The notes beneath the pieces were generated by a model, which was not told where the DNA came from, searched no databases, and saw nothing but the letters and a program-made list of their open reading frames with translations. From positions 1 through 64,000 of the forward strand of contig CBDDKW010000008.1 in assembly GCA_965230425.1 (NCBI GenBank): 64,000 nt of DNA, in the 5' to 3' direction. Shown here in pieces: positions 54,604-63,536 of this stretch (positions are counted from its first letter, which is position 1; every line of letters begins with the position of its first letter). The DNA comes from CBDDKW01 sp965230425. GTDB taxonomy: Bacteria; Pseudomonadota; Gammaproteobacteria; UBA1113. The position numbers and the translations under genes were made by a program.

Positions 54604-56256
54604 TTAAGTTTCAATATTATCCTTAAAGCTTGCCAGAATAAAAACAATTAACCCCGTGACCCCAAATATCCATGATAGTACGGGTAAGTTTAAGTAATTT
54701 GGCCAAATCTGTTCAGTTGTCAGCAGCAAAACAATGGCACTAAATAATAAGGTTAGGCCAACGCCTTGTAAGACCGCATTGTTTTTTACATTGGTGTTAG
54801 ATGTTTTTATTGGCTTTGGTGCGGTCATCACGGTTTCTGGTGGTGTTTCCAATTTACTATAAATAATATTAGGAATATCCGGCAATTTTTCCAACCAGAA
54901 AGGCATATTTTCACGGACTTTTTTGATGAAAGCTTTAGGTCCCATTTGTTGCCGCAACCAATGTTCTAAGAAAGGCCGTGCCGTACTCCATAAATCTAAA
55001 TCAGGGTAGAGTTGTCTGCCTAAGCTTTCAATATGAATTAAGGTTTTTTGCAGTAAAACTAATTGCGGGAGTAATTCCATGTGGAATTGCTTGCCCACAT
55101 TGAGTAAACGTAACAGCAATTGACCACAGGATATATCTTTTAATGGGCGTTCAAAAATAGGTTCACACACAGTACGAATCGCTGCCTCAAACTCATGTAC
55201 CTTGGTACCCGTAGGTACCCAACCGGATTCCACATGCAATTGTGCAACGCGACGGTAATCACGTTTAAAAAAAGCTAGCATGTTTTCTGCTAAATAACGT
55301 TGATCAGATCCGCTGAGTGTTCCCATGATGCCAAAATCCACGGCAATATACTGTGGCTTTTGCGGATTATCAGGCGATACAAAAATATTACCAGGATGCA
55401 TATCTGCGTGAAAAAAGCAATCACGAAATACCTGAGTAAAGAATATCTCAACACCGCGTTCAGCCAGTGCTTTTAAATCGATATTATGTTCCTCTAGTGC
55501 TGCAATATTAGCAACAGGAATGCCGTAAATACGTTCCATCACCATCACATTCGCACGGGTATAGGGCCAGTAAACTTCGGGAATATATAATAAATCTGAA
55601 TTATCAAAATTACGCCGTAATTGTGAAGCATTAGCGGCTTCGCGCATTAAGTCCAGTTCACTATTAAGCGTTTGCTCAAATTCTTCAATCACTTCCTGTA
55701 AATGCAAACGCTTACCTGGCTGCCAAAAACGTTCTAACAAACGTGCAAAAGCATACATTAAACCAATATCTCGCGAGATTTGTTTACGGATCCCAGGTCG
55801 AACAACTTTCACTACAACATCTTGGCCATCAGTCAATTTCGCTGCGTGCACTTGAGCAATGGAGGCAGATGCTAATGCTTCGGGGTTAAGTTCACTAAAG
55901 ATTTCACTTAAGTCGTGTTCATAGGCTTTTTCAATAATCGCCTTAGCGCCTTTAAAGGGCGGCACTTTATCTTGTAGTAGCGCAAGTTCCTTCGCAATAT
56001 CATCAGGCAATAGATCGGCTCGAGTAGAAAGCATTTGGCCCAATTTAACAAAAATAGGGCCTAGCTCTTCTAAAGCATGGCGTAAGCGTACACCACGAGA
56101 AATTCTGCGATTACGTAGCCAGTACCAAGGATTTAAATAAACAAAGAAACGCAAAGGGGCAAACAACCGGGTGGCTAAAACAATATCTTCTAAACCATGT
56201 TTAGCAAAGATAAAGTTAATTTTAATTAAACGGAACAGTAACATTAAGGATTTCAT
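54604..56256 (-). CDS. ubiB: Ubiquinone biosynthesis atypical kinase/ATPase UbiB
   Basis: The 550-residue protein carries the UbiB/ADCK hallmarks: the KxGQ motif in LGPIFVKLGQMLSTRADLLP, the Ala-rich loop ASASIAQVHAAKL, and HADMHPGNIFVSPDNPQK, the catalytic-like loop. Two membrane helices close the C-terminus (residues about 500-545). It supports assembly of the ubiquinone-synthesis complex at the inner membrane. Gene order ubiJ-ubiB-tatABC is the classic gammaproteobacterial one, although ubiE is not next to ubiJ here. Confidence 0.97.
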   Translation of the reverse strand: MKSLMLLFRLIKINFIFAKHGLEDIVLATRLFAPLRFFVYLNPWYWLRNRRISRGVRLRHALEELGPIFVKLGQMLSTRADLLPDDIAKELALLQDKVPPFKGAKAIIEKAYEHDLSEIFSELNPEALASASIAQVHAAKLTDGQDVVVKVVRPGIRKQISRDIGLMYAFARLLERFWQPGKRLHLQEVIEEFEQTLNSELDLMREAANASQLRRNFDNSDLLYIPEVYWPYTRANVMVMERIYGIPVANIAALEEHNIDLKALAERGVEIFFTQVFRDCFFHADMHPGNIFVSPDNPQKPQYIAVDFGIMGTLSGSDQRYLAENMLAFFKRDYRRVAQLHVESGWVPTGTKVHEFEAAIRTVCEPIFERPLKDISCGQLLLRLLNVGKQFHMELLPQLVLLQKTLIHIESLGRQLYPDLDLWSTARPFLEHWLRQQMGPKAFIKKVRENMPFWLEKLPDIPNIIYSKLETPPETVMTAPKPIKTSNTNVKNNAVLQGVGLTLLFSAIVLLLTTEQIWPNYLNLPVLSWIFGVTGLIVFILASFKDNIET

Positions 56257-56867
56257 GCGTTGCTCCCTAAGTTCATTAGTCGCTGAATACGTGCTTCCAA
56301 ACGATCCACATCATTGCGCAGTAGATCTACATCATCAAGAAAATCTTCAATTTCCTCACGTGGTGGAAAACAACGCGCTTCTTCTTGCACATATTCAGTA
56401 ACGTTTTGTTTTGAGATCGCACAAGCTTCTTTACCCCAGGCCAGACCTTTACGGATAAAACTACCCACACCATGGGCAATAGGGTCGCCAGTCACCTTGG
56501 CCACTTGCTCTTCCCAGTCAATATCCAAGCGGTCAAATAAGTTTTTAATATTCTGAGCTAATTCTAAACTGCCATTAATATGCACATTGCTGGCACTAAT
56601 TTGACCATTGTTGAAACTCATATTCATTAAATCAAAGGGAGAACCACTGATTAATACATCAGGATCACCAGCAAAGTCACGTTGCAGAGTAATCGCGTCA
56701 CTTAAAAAAGCGATATAAATGGTTAGTCGCAAAGTGGTGATTTCAATAGCCGCGACTTTACCCGTCAATGGCTTTAATAGCTCCGGTAGCTCTGGATCTA
56801 GACGTAAGTAACGATTGATGAGCCGTTCAAATAAGCCCAAGGGCAATATAGTCATATTTTTGCTCAA
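56253..56867 (-). CDS. ubiJ: Ubiquinone biosynthesis accessory factor UbiJ
   Basis: The 204-residue protein has an SCP2-like lipid-binding N-terminal domain (LRLTIYIAFLSDAITLQRDF and VLISGSPFDLMNMS) and a C-terminal coiled helix (FLDDVDLLRNDVDRLEARIQ) as in UbiJ. It gathers ubiquinone precursors for the hydroxylation complex. It overlaps ubiB by four bases. Confidence 0.92.
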   Translation of the reverse strand: MSKNMTILPLGLFERLINRYLRLDPELPELLKPLTGKVAAIEITTLRLTIYIAFLSDAITLQRDFAGDPDVLISGSPFDLMNMSFNNGQISASNVHINGSLELAQNIKNLFDRLDIDWEEQVAKVTGDPIAHGVGSFIRKGLAWGKEACAISKQNVTEYVQEEARCFPPREEIEDFLDDVDLLRNDVDRLEARIQRLMNLGSNA

Positions 56868-57035
56868 TTATTCATAAGGTTGCAGCGTAATGATGATAAT
56901 TTTAGCGCAATGGTGAATCAATGCCTAGTTAAACTTATTAGCTATTAAGATTGCTTAGGTGTCTTATGGCATTATTTGATGGTATGATTTTGCAGAGTGT
57001 GCTGCACAGCTTGTGAAATGAGGAGATAGGTGGAT

Positions 57036-58325
57036 ATGGAAGCAACAATAGAAGCCAATAACCCTAATCTTAAGTCATTCATAGATATACCCAGAACCAG
57101 CCATTTCCCCATACAAAACTTACCCTTTGGGATTTTTACCAGCAAAACATTAAGCCAGCCTAGAGTCGGTGTGGCAATAGGTGATTACGTCTTAGACTTA
57201 CAGCAATTGCAGCAGGCAGGTGTGCTCCAAGATTACCAAGTGCAAGGCCAATCTGTATTTGCACAAAGTTGTTTAAATCCATTGATGTCGCTAGGCCGAG
57301 AAACCAACCGCGCCATACGTCAACAAGTCAGTATGATCTTGCGCCATGATAATCCTGCGCTCAGAGACAATAGTGCTTTGCGTGAGATTGCATTAATTCC
57401 GATGGCAGATGTGGATTTATTACTGCCGGTAGAGATAGGTGCTTATACCGATTTTTATTCCTCACGTGAACATGCACAGAATGTTGGAAAAATGTTTCGG
57501 CCCCAACAAGAACCTTTATTACCTAATTGGTTACATTTACCCGTAGGTTATGATGGACGAGTCAGTAATATCGTCGTCAGTGGCACAGATTTTCATCGCC
57601 CTCAAGGGCAAATCAAACCTAAGGAAGATGAACCACCGGTATTCTCCCCCAGTCAACGTTTAGACGTGGAAGTAGAAGTGGCGTTTATTCTCGGTAAAGA
57701 GACGGCACTAGGAGAAACAATACCTGTTGAGAAAGCAGATGATTATGTTTTCGGCGTGGTATTAATGAATGATTGGAGTGCCAGAGATATTCAAAAATGG
57801 GAATATGTACCACTAGGGCCATTTTTGAGTAAAAGTTTTTGTACTTCAATTTCGCCCTGGGTGGTTACCCTTGATGCTCTCATGCCATTCAAAGTTGATG
57901 GGCCAGTTCAAGACCCAGAACCCATGGTATATTTACAACCCCAAGCAAAACGTAATATCGATATTCAATTAAGCTTAAGTTTACAAACGGCGAATATGTC
58001 CAAGGCTCAGCAAATTGCTACGACCAATTATAAATATATTTACTGGGATTATGCTCAACAACTTGCACATCACACTATCAATGGCTGTAAAATGCGAATT
58101 GGTGATATGTATGCTTCAGGCACGGTTAGTGGTCCCAGCCAAGCCGAAGCAGGTTCCCTGCTAGAGTTAAGCTGGGCTGGCCGAGATCCCATACCGTTAG
58201 ATAACAATGAACAACGTGTTTTCCTCGAAGATAGTGATACTGCAATAATCAGTGGGTACTGCCAAGCTCAAAACTATTGTGTTGGCTTTGGTGAGGTCGT
58301 AGGTACAGTGTTACCTGCAAAATAG
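57036..58325 (+). CDS. fahA: Fumarylacetoacetase
   Basis: The 429-residue protein is a close fit to fumarylacetoacetase, the last step of tyrosine and phenylalanine breakdown (fumarylacetoacetate to fumarate and acetoacetate). It shows TDFYSSREHAQNVGKMFRPQ with the metal-binding Asp and catalytic His, then LPVGYDGRVSNIVVSGTDFH, VEVEVAFILGKE, and VLMNDWSARDIQKWEYVPLG. I chose the ATG at 57036, which follows AGGAGATAGG. The other pathway genes (hmgA, maiA) are not in the window, so it stands alone with its own promoter. Confidence 0.95.
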   Translation: MEATIEANNPNLKSFIDIPRTSHFPIQNLPFGIFTSKTLSQPRVGVAIGDYVLDLQQLQQAGVLQDYQVQGQSVFAQSCLNPLMSLGRETNRAIRQQVSMILRHDNPALRDNSALREIALIPMADVDLLLPVEIGAYTDFYSSREHAQNVGKMFRPQQEPLLPNWLHLPVGYDGRVSNIVVSGTDFHRPQGQIKPKEDEPPVFSPSQRLDVEVEVAFILGKETALGETIPVEKADDYVFGVVLMNDWSARDIQKWEYVPLGPFLSKSFCTSISPWVVTLDALMPFKVDGPVQDPEPMVYLQPQAKRNIDIQLSLSLQTANMSKAQQIATTNYKYIYWDYAQQLAHHTINGCKMRIGDMYASGTVSGPSQAEAGSLLELSWAGRDPIPLDNNEQRVFLEDSDTAIISGYCQAQNYCVGFGEVVGTVLPAK

Positions 58326-58360
58326 GATAAATACATTATTAACTAGAATCTGCCTATAAT

Positions 58361-58705
58361 ACACTGTTAGAAAGTGCAACATTACTGACAGAGAACCTTG
58401 AATGCCAATATTACTTAGGGTTTTGCGCACAAGCATATGCAAGAGTTCTTACTAAAGAATGATCTACCGAAGTTTTTTATGCTAATTTTGACAAATTTAT
58501 GCAAGGATATTTAAAGGACAGGGCGCAACGGGCATTTGCCTTGTCGTATTCGATTCATGCAGAAAGTTGTATGCGTTCAGGGGATTATCAAAACGCTATC
58601 GACGGATTTAAGATTCTCAGAAAAGAAGTGCCAATCCGAATAATGCACCCCGCAGACCTGGGTTCCGAGGCTCGCAATACTAAAATAATATTGTTGCGGG
58701 CTTAA
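58361..58705 (+). pseudogene. Decayed duplicate of the adjacent 601-aa helical-repeat protein gene
   Basis: One frame across this stretch, broken by a TGA at 58460, reads ECQYYLGFCAQAYARVLTKE, stop, then FMQGYLKDRAQRAFALSYSI and HAESCMRSGDYQNAIDGFKI. These align with SYFLGQCAEAYARIIKN and FVETQRRLGFAYSTRAVIQM / GQRNFRPAIRDFISASNLL, at residues about 260-345 of the protein encoded at 58853. The remnant has the in-frame stop, lacks the start and the rest of the gene, and ends at 58705. It is a truncated, inactivated copy, although an ATG at 58499 leaves a 68-codon frame that could still be translated. Confidence 0.75.
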
Positions 58706-58852
58706 GTTTCTGATTTTCATAGATTTTTAATCTTTTCAAGCGCTTGCCCTGAGAATAATTTTCAGGGAATTAACGAGTTAATTTTTCCTTAAGAAATCTT
58801 ATATATCATTGGCGGCTTGTTGTTTTTTCAAATCTAAGGGGCTGAGCATACT

Positions 58853-60658
58853 ATGTCAGGACGGAAAATACAAAATACTTACGATGAACAATCAGTGACA
58901 CAAGTAGAAAATGCAGTTAACAAATTAGTGGGGTGTATTTTAATGCAACCTGCTTGTGAGATTCGAACACATTATACTTATAGGCTTACCAACCTAAAAA
59001 ATGCTTTATTTTCATTAAGTAAAAGGCGCGCTAAAGTCACTCAGGTCAGAATAACAGATGTTATCGACTCCCTGGATAGCTATTATGAAAGTTATAGTGG
59101 AGTGTATGAAAAAGACTACCTGGCTGAAGCGTACCGAGCTTTCAGCGATATTATGAGTCACATGGTTTTCCAGCATTTGGAGCGAGATGATTTTCGCAAA
59201 AAAGTTGAATATTTAATGACTGCATATGACTGCTTGAGTAAGGCTGAGCAATTAAATGGAGATACAAGAGATATTTATATTCAGCGCATAGAACAACTTG
59301 CAGAAAGCGCAATGGTCGTTTTCACCGATTTTCTAAAAAACTATGATCAATTCAATCCAGATTTTGATTTTTTAATTTCACTCAACAAGTATAAAATAGT
59401 ATTTCATGAAATATTAAAAAAGGCAATCAGTGAGAAGGTAAGTACAGCACTTCAGCATGATGAGCAGTTTAAAATCGCCGAATGCTATTATCGCATTGCA
59501 GATTGCTATTATAAAAAATCACGAGGTTCTAAAGGCCCTGACAAAGTAAATTGCTTACGAGAAGCTTATAATGCAATGATTAATAGTTGGAAACGAGATA
59601 AAACTAGTATCGACCGCAGTTATTTTCTAGGGCAGTGTGCAGAAGCATATGCACGTATTATTAAAAATACATATGTAGATGAAGCACAAGATATTATTGA
59701 ATTTACAGTAGAACATCTTAAAGAGCTATTTGAATTTCTTGAGTCACAAACAGAACGAGGGCGTTTATTTGTTGAGACTCAACGCCGATTGGGTTTTGCA
59801 TATTCAACCAGAGCAGTGATCCAAATGGGCCAGCGTAATTTTCGTCCAGCAATACGCGACTTTATATCGGCTAGTAATCTGTTAATACAATTTCACGATG
59901 ACATAGAGAATGTAAATTCGATAAAACATATGCAGATTAATTGTTATTTGCGCTATGCAAAAAGCATAGAAGCGGATTTAAAAATATCCATATCAGATGA
60001 AGAACGAAGCGAATATATCGGTAGGGTTGAGAATATTTATAGTGAAGTTTTATATCTAGCAAGACAACATAATGAGCCAAGAATGCAAGCTAAGGTCCAT
60101 CGTCAGTTGGGGGACTACTATAGTGATTTTTGTAATAATTTTGAGAGGGCCATGTATGAAATAAAGGCGGCAGTAGATTTACATTTGTTTTATTATGAGA
60201 AAGAAAAAGGAGCTATATCAGAAGAGCTGCATGAACAACAAGTTCAAGCCCAAGAGTTTGAGGCGGGGTTTCAGTTTCCGAGCGCTTTTCTTTGTTATAA
60301 GCAATTATATTCAGCTTTATTAGCAACACACCATCAAGAGAGAGCTGATTCATCACTGAGTCAATCCGATGGTGCTCCTTCAAGTAGTCTAAGTTATAAT
60401 AATGGATATGATCCCCGATTTATGCCGCCTGCTAAATCAAGCTCTGCATCGACACAGCAAGGACATAGTGCTTTAGTGCAAAGAAGAGATAGATCACTTG
60501 GCAGAAGGCAAAGAATAGAAAGATACGCACAACCATACCCAAGCACATCAAGAGACTCGTCGCAATATGGTACTGGACAATACGCATCTGCTGATCAATC
60601 TGGAAGTTATTATGGAGAACAAACTACTCTGGCTCATTCACAACAAAGATTTTGGTAG
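58853..60658 (+). CDS. Helical-repeat (TPR-like) protein of unknown function, 601 aa
   Basis: No enzyme domain is recognised. Residues about 1-480 are alpha-helical with TPR-like pairs (FKIAECYYRIADCYYKKSRG, GFAYSTRAVIQMGQRNFRPA, AKVHRQLGDYYSDFCNNFER). Residues about 495-601 are a Ser/Gln/Tyr/Gly-rich tail likely to be disordered (SLSQSDGAPSSSLSYNNGYD, GTGQYASADQSGSYYGEQTT), ending HSQQRFW. There is no signal peptide. A decayed duplicate lies just upstream, showing family expansion. A strong terminator follows. A host-directed or secreted role is possible from the architecture, but not shown. Confidence 0.75.
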   Translation: MSGRKIQNTYDEQSVTQVENAVNKLVGCILMQPACEIRTHYTYRLTNLKNALFSLSKRRAKVTQVRITDVIDSLDSYYESYSGVYEKDYLAEAYRAFSDIMSHMVFQHLERDDFRKKVEYLMTAYDCLSKAEQLNGDTRDIYIQRIEQLAESAMVVFTDFLKNYDQFNPDFDFLISLNKYKIVFHEILKKAISEKVSTALQHDEQFKIAECYYRIADCYYKKSRGSKGPDKVNCLREAYNAMINSWKRDKTSIDRSYFLGQCAEAYARIIKNTYVDEAQDIIEFTVEHLKELFEFLESQTERGRLFVETQRRLGFAYSTRAVIQMGQRNFRPAIRDFISASNLLIQFHDDIENVNSIKHMQINCYLRYAKSIEADLKISISDEERSEYIGRVENIYSEVLYLARQHNEPRMQAKVHRQLGDYYSDFCNNFERAMYEIKAAVDLHLFYYEKEKGAISEELHEQQVQAQEFEAGFQFPSAFLCYKQLYSALLATHHQERADSSLSQSDGAPSSSLSYNNGYDPRFMPPAKSSSASTQQGHSALVQRRDRSLGRRQRIERYAQPYPSTSRDSSQYGTGQYASADQSGSYYGEQTTLAHSQQRFW

Positions 60659-60685
60659 AAAAAATCATGTTAAAATTTAACTTGA

Positions 60686-60717
60686 TTCCCCGAGGCAAGC
60701 CTCGGGGATTTTTATTT
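60686..60717 (+). terminator. Rho-independent terminator after the 601-aa protein gene
   Basis: CCCCGAGG at 60688 pairs with CCTCGGGG at 60700 around a CAAG loop, followed by ATTTTTATTT. It is 27 bases after the stop codon. Confidence 0.92.
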
Positions 60718-60829
60718 AAAGAAAGAAATCTTCCCCGCTTGCGGCCGAGTTGTTGCAACATTGTCTACCATGACACCTGTCAGCAAATAGACTACACTTT
60801 AAGTGTAAAAACATAATGTGAATCATGCA

Positions 60830-61432
60830 ATGAAAAAGCTAATTAGTATAATTACTCTAATTATCGCAGGTATTTTTATGCAAACAACAATGGCAGATGC
60901 ACAACACTATGAAAAGGCCACATTTGCTGGTGGTTGCTTTTGGTGTATGGAGCCTGCCTTTGATAAAATCCCAGGCGTAATCAGTACCACATCTGGATAT
61001 ACCGGTGGTACCTTAAAAAATCCCACCTATGAACAAGTCTCTTCAGGGGAAACTAATCACGCGGAAGCAATTCAAATAATTTATGATCCCAAGCAAGTCA
61101 CTTACCAGCAATTACTCACTGTTTTTTGGCATAACATCGATCCCACCACGCCTAATCGACAATTTTGTGATGTGGGTAAACAATATCGTTCCGCAATTTT
61201 TTACCATAATCAACAACAAAAAGAGCTAGCAGAGAGTAGTAAGCAACAATTGATTAATAGTAAAAAACTCAGCCAAATCGTCACCGAAATTGTTCCCGCT
61301 GGCCCCTTTTATCAAGCAGAAGCCTACCATCAAAACTATTATCAAAAGAATCCCATCCGTTATAAATACTACCGTTATAGCTGCGGCCGCGATAAGCGTC
61401 TAGAGGAGTTGTGGGGTAAGAAGGGCCATTAG
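60830..61432 (+). CDS. msrA: Peptide methionine sulfoxide reductase MsrA with signal peptide
   Basis: The 200-residue protein reduces methionine-S-sulfoxide. The active site is in FAGGCFWCMEPAFDKIPGVI, followed by TSGYTGGTLKNPTYEQVSSG and HAEAIQIIYDPKQVTYQQLL. The N-terminus (LISIITLIIAGIFMQTTMADA) is a likely cleavable signal peptide, so this copy should work in the periplasm rather than the cytoplasm. ATG at 60830 is preferred over an in-frame GTG at 60818. Confidence 0.94.
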   Translation: MKKLISIITLIIAGIFMQTTMADAQHYEKATFAGGCFWCMEPAFDKIPGVISTTSGYTGGTLKNPTYEQVSSGETNHAEAIQIIYDPKQVTYQQLLTVFWHNIDPTTPNRQFCDVGKQYRSAIFYHNQQQKELAESSKQQLINSKKLSQIVTEIVPAGPFYQAEAYHQNYYQKNPIRYKYYRYSCGRDKRLEELWGKKGH

Positions 61433-61550
61433 CGTCTAATTGCTTAGAGGTTCATTTCCTTTAAAAAATCATTAATATTCAGTATGTTATTATCATATTT
61501 ACGTGTACGACACCGATTATTATCCATGTAATAGAAATTGACTAAGACAT

Positions 61551-61603
61551 TTTGTGTTGTCCTTCACTTTCGAGCATTATTCAAAAGTGAAGGACAACAC
61601 AAA
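61551..61603. repeat. Perfect 20-bp inverted repeat with 13-nt loop
   Basis: TTTGTGTTGTCCTTCACTTT at 61551-61570 is the exact complement of AAAGTGAAGGACAACACAAA at 61584-61603. It lies between the convergent msrA and ATPase genes. There is no T tract of the usual kind right after either arm, though each arm itself ends in three A or T bases. The rest of 61433-61722 is AT-rich with nothing else I can name. Confidence 0.9.
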
Positions 61604-61722
61604 GGCATAATATAGATTCGTATTTATATATTAAAAATCAATGAGGTAATTTATTTCGCGTAAATTTTACCCATGAATATGTAGGTAAAATAATTAACTA
61701 CTAGTTACATATTTGTGGTGTT

Positions 61723-62838
61723 TTATTCTGCTAATACCGCTCCTATTAGTGGATCTAACACTTTGTATTTGTTGTTACTCTTATAGATATAATCGTGCTC
61801 TATCAAGAACGCCATGGCTCTATGAATACTTGTTGGTGAAAGTTCACACTTATTAGAGTATTCAATTCCAAATGGGTTTTCCACCTCATAGTCGGTTGCA
61901 ATGTTAATTAATATCCTACGTTGGTTTAGTTTAAGAAGTGATATTTCCTGCTGTACCCGCGATGTGTTCTCACTTTTATACTTATCCCAGTAATGGACTA
62001 CATCGTTGCTACTGGGTATGTTTTTTTGGCGTAGTAAGATGGAGCACAATTTATTGACATAGTATGGATGTGATTCAGATTTATTAAGGATACTTTCAAT
62101 GGTTTCATCTGATAATTTTTCTTGCCATCTTTCTCTAGCTGCTTTATTAATTTGTCTTATATAATGTTTTGGTGCGATACGCTCTAAAGTAATTTGATCG
62201 CATGAATTAAAAAATGGTCTACTATGATCATTGAACATGCGTTCTATAAGATGTCTATTACTACCAGCGAATAAATATCTTATAGCTTTTGCTTTTTGCA
62301 TGGCCTCTCTAATAGCTGCTTCAATAGCAGTATCGTTTGTTACTTCACTCAGTACCTGAAATTCGTCTAAGAAAAGTATTACAATTTTTTTGGGACAATG
62401 TTTTATCACAAGCTTATCTAAATGCTCTAGTGCTTTGAGTATTAATTCTGCTGTATTACCTTTCTTACGTGTTAGTTCAACTGCAATATCAACATCGGAA
62501 AATGTAAACTTTAGTTGGAAAGCGCCGAAGAACGAAGTTGCAAGCCGCATTAATTTTTTGGGTGTTTTCTCTATTTGTCCTAATAACTTACCTATTCCAT
62601 TAAGGATGTACTCGCCAATTTCTTTTTCATTTAATGCTTTGTATAAATCAATATGTGTAAATGGATATCCTGCTTTTTCTAAAGCACGAATTGCCAAGCT
62701 AGTTTTACCATATCGGCGTGGAGATGCTAGCAGTGTTGGTGTACCCGCCTCGAAGTTATGGCTTAGGTGGGCCAACTCTTCTTTTCTATTACAAAAAGCA
62801 CTACCAGTTGCTAAGACTGTTGGGAAGTAGTTTTTCAT
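61723..62838 (-). CDS. Archaeal-type AAA ATPase
   Basis: The 371-residue protein has ASPRRYGKTSLAIRAL (Walker A, about residues 39-46), KKIVILFLDEFQVLSEV (Walker B, D158-E159), FAGSNRHLIERMFNDHSRPF (sensor region), and a C-terminal winged-helix part (ELSPTSIHRAMAFLIEHDYI). It matches the ATPase family first noted in archaea and now common in bacterial mobile or defence-linked regions. Unlike the ATPase at 31578 it has a standard Walker B and no C-terminal nuclease-like extension. It is divergent from the mobile mystery protein A gene. Its role is unknown. Confidence 0.82.
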   Translation of the reverse strand: MKNYFPTVLATGSAFCNRKEELAHLSHNFEAGTPTLLASPRRYGKTSLAIRALEKAGYPFTHIDLYKALNEKEIGEYILNGIGKLLGQIEKTPKKLMRLATSFFGAFQLKFTFSDVDIAVELTRKKGNTAELILKALEHLDKLVIKHCPKKIVILFLDEFQVLSEVTNDTAIEAAIREAMQKAKAIRYLFAGSNRHLIERMFNDHSRPFFNSCDQITLERIAPKHYIRQINKAARERWQEKLSDETIESILNKSESHPYYVNKLCSILLRQKNIPSSNDVVHYWDKYKSENTSRVQQEISLLKLNQRRILINIATDYEVENPFGIEYSNKCELSPTSIHRAMAFLIEHDYIYKSNNKYKVLDPLIGAVLAE

Positions 62839-63025
62839 TTATCTTCTCTATTTAAACCATATTACGCAGACTGTAATACGCAAATTGCGTAATGTCAATA
62901 AATTGTTATCAGACAAAAATCATAAAATACTACCTACGTAGATATTTATAAACAGTGTTTGACAGTATTGATTACATATATATAATTAAACTTAGTAAAC
63001 TTTAGCTATATATATGTAGGTAAAT
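62839..63025. promoter_or_regulatory. Divergent promoter region with operator-like inverted repeats
   Basis: ATTACGCA at 62861-62868 pairs with TGCGTAAT at 62886-62893, and between them TACGCAA-A-TTGCGTA (62877-62891) is itself a palindrome. The nest lies 23 bases upstream of the ATPase start, a fitting place for a repressor site; the helix-turn-helix protein encoded at 63026 is the obvious candidate binder. Confidence 0.55.
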
Positions 63026-63481
63026 ATGAAAGAGCAGTTAGCAGCATTGAAGCAATTAGATAGCCTATTAATAGCGATAAAGAAATACACACATATTACC
63101 CCAAAACAAGGCTGGGTGAGAACGCTTAGAAAAACACTAGGCATCACAATTAACCAATTTGCTAAGCGATTAGGGGTTGATCCATCCCGTGTAGTAAAAA
63201 TTGAGACGGCAGAGATTGAAGATGCTGTAACTCTACGCACCTTACAGAATGTAGCTCAAGCACTAGATTGTCAGTTCGTTTATTACTTTATCCCGAATTC
63301 AAGTTTAGAAGAGACTATAAGAGATCGCGCAAATTCTGTGGCTACAGAACAAGTCAATAGAACATCACATGCTATGGATTTAGAAGCACAGACAGTGGAT
63401 GAACAATGGCTTGCAGCACAAAAGGATGAGTTAACTCAAGAATTATTAGATAAACCATGGAAGTATTTGTGGAATGAATAA
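63026..63481 (+). CDS. Mobile mystery protein A (Xre-family helix-turn-helix protein)
   Basis: The 151-residue protein has an N-terminal helix (MKEQLAALKQLDSLLIAIKK), then a helix-turn-helix (WVRTLRKTLGITINQFAKRL and GVDPSRVVKIETAEIEDAVT) and a C-terminal helical part ending LLDKPWKYLWNE. This is the layout of mobile mystery protein A (TIGR02612), normally encoded directly before the Fic-domain mobile mystery protein B. Here the start of the partner gene is present and overlaps by eight bases, but the partner is cut short. It probably represses its own operon, perhaps as an antitoxin-like regulator. Confidence 0.87.
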   Translation: MKEQLAALKQLDSLLIAIKKYTHITPKQGWVRTLRKTLGITINQFAKRLGVDPSRVVKIETAEIEDAVTLRTLQNVAQALDCQFVYYFIPNSSLEETIRDRANSVATEQVNRTSHAMDLEAQTVDEQWLAAQKDELTQELLDKPWKYLWNE

Positions 63482-63536
63482 TTTGTTTGAATATGAGGAA
63501 GGAGCAACTCCATTAGATCCTGACGAAGCCGAATGA
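63474..63536 (+). pseudogene. Remnant of mobile mystery protein B (Fic-domain) gene
   Basis: An ATG at 63474, overlapping the end of the mobile mystery A gene, opens a frame MNNLFEYEEGATPLDPDEAE that stops at 63534. This is the conserved N-terminus of mobile mystery protein B (EGATPLDPDEAEGL in intact members), a protein of about 200 residues. The following sequence has no Fic motif in any frame I can see, so the catalytic part is gone. Confidence 0.8.

Noticed and set aside
62390..62830. 146-residue frame opposite the ATPase gene
   Set aside because: It is antisense to a gene with clear Walker motifs and shows no domain of its own.
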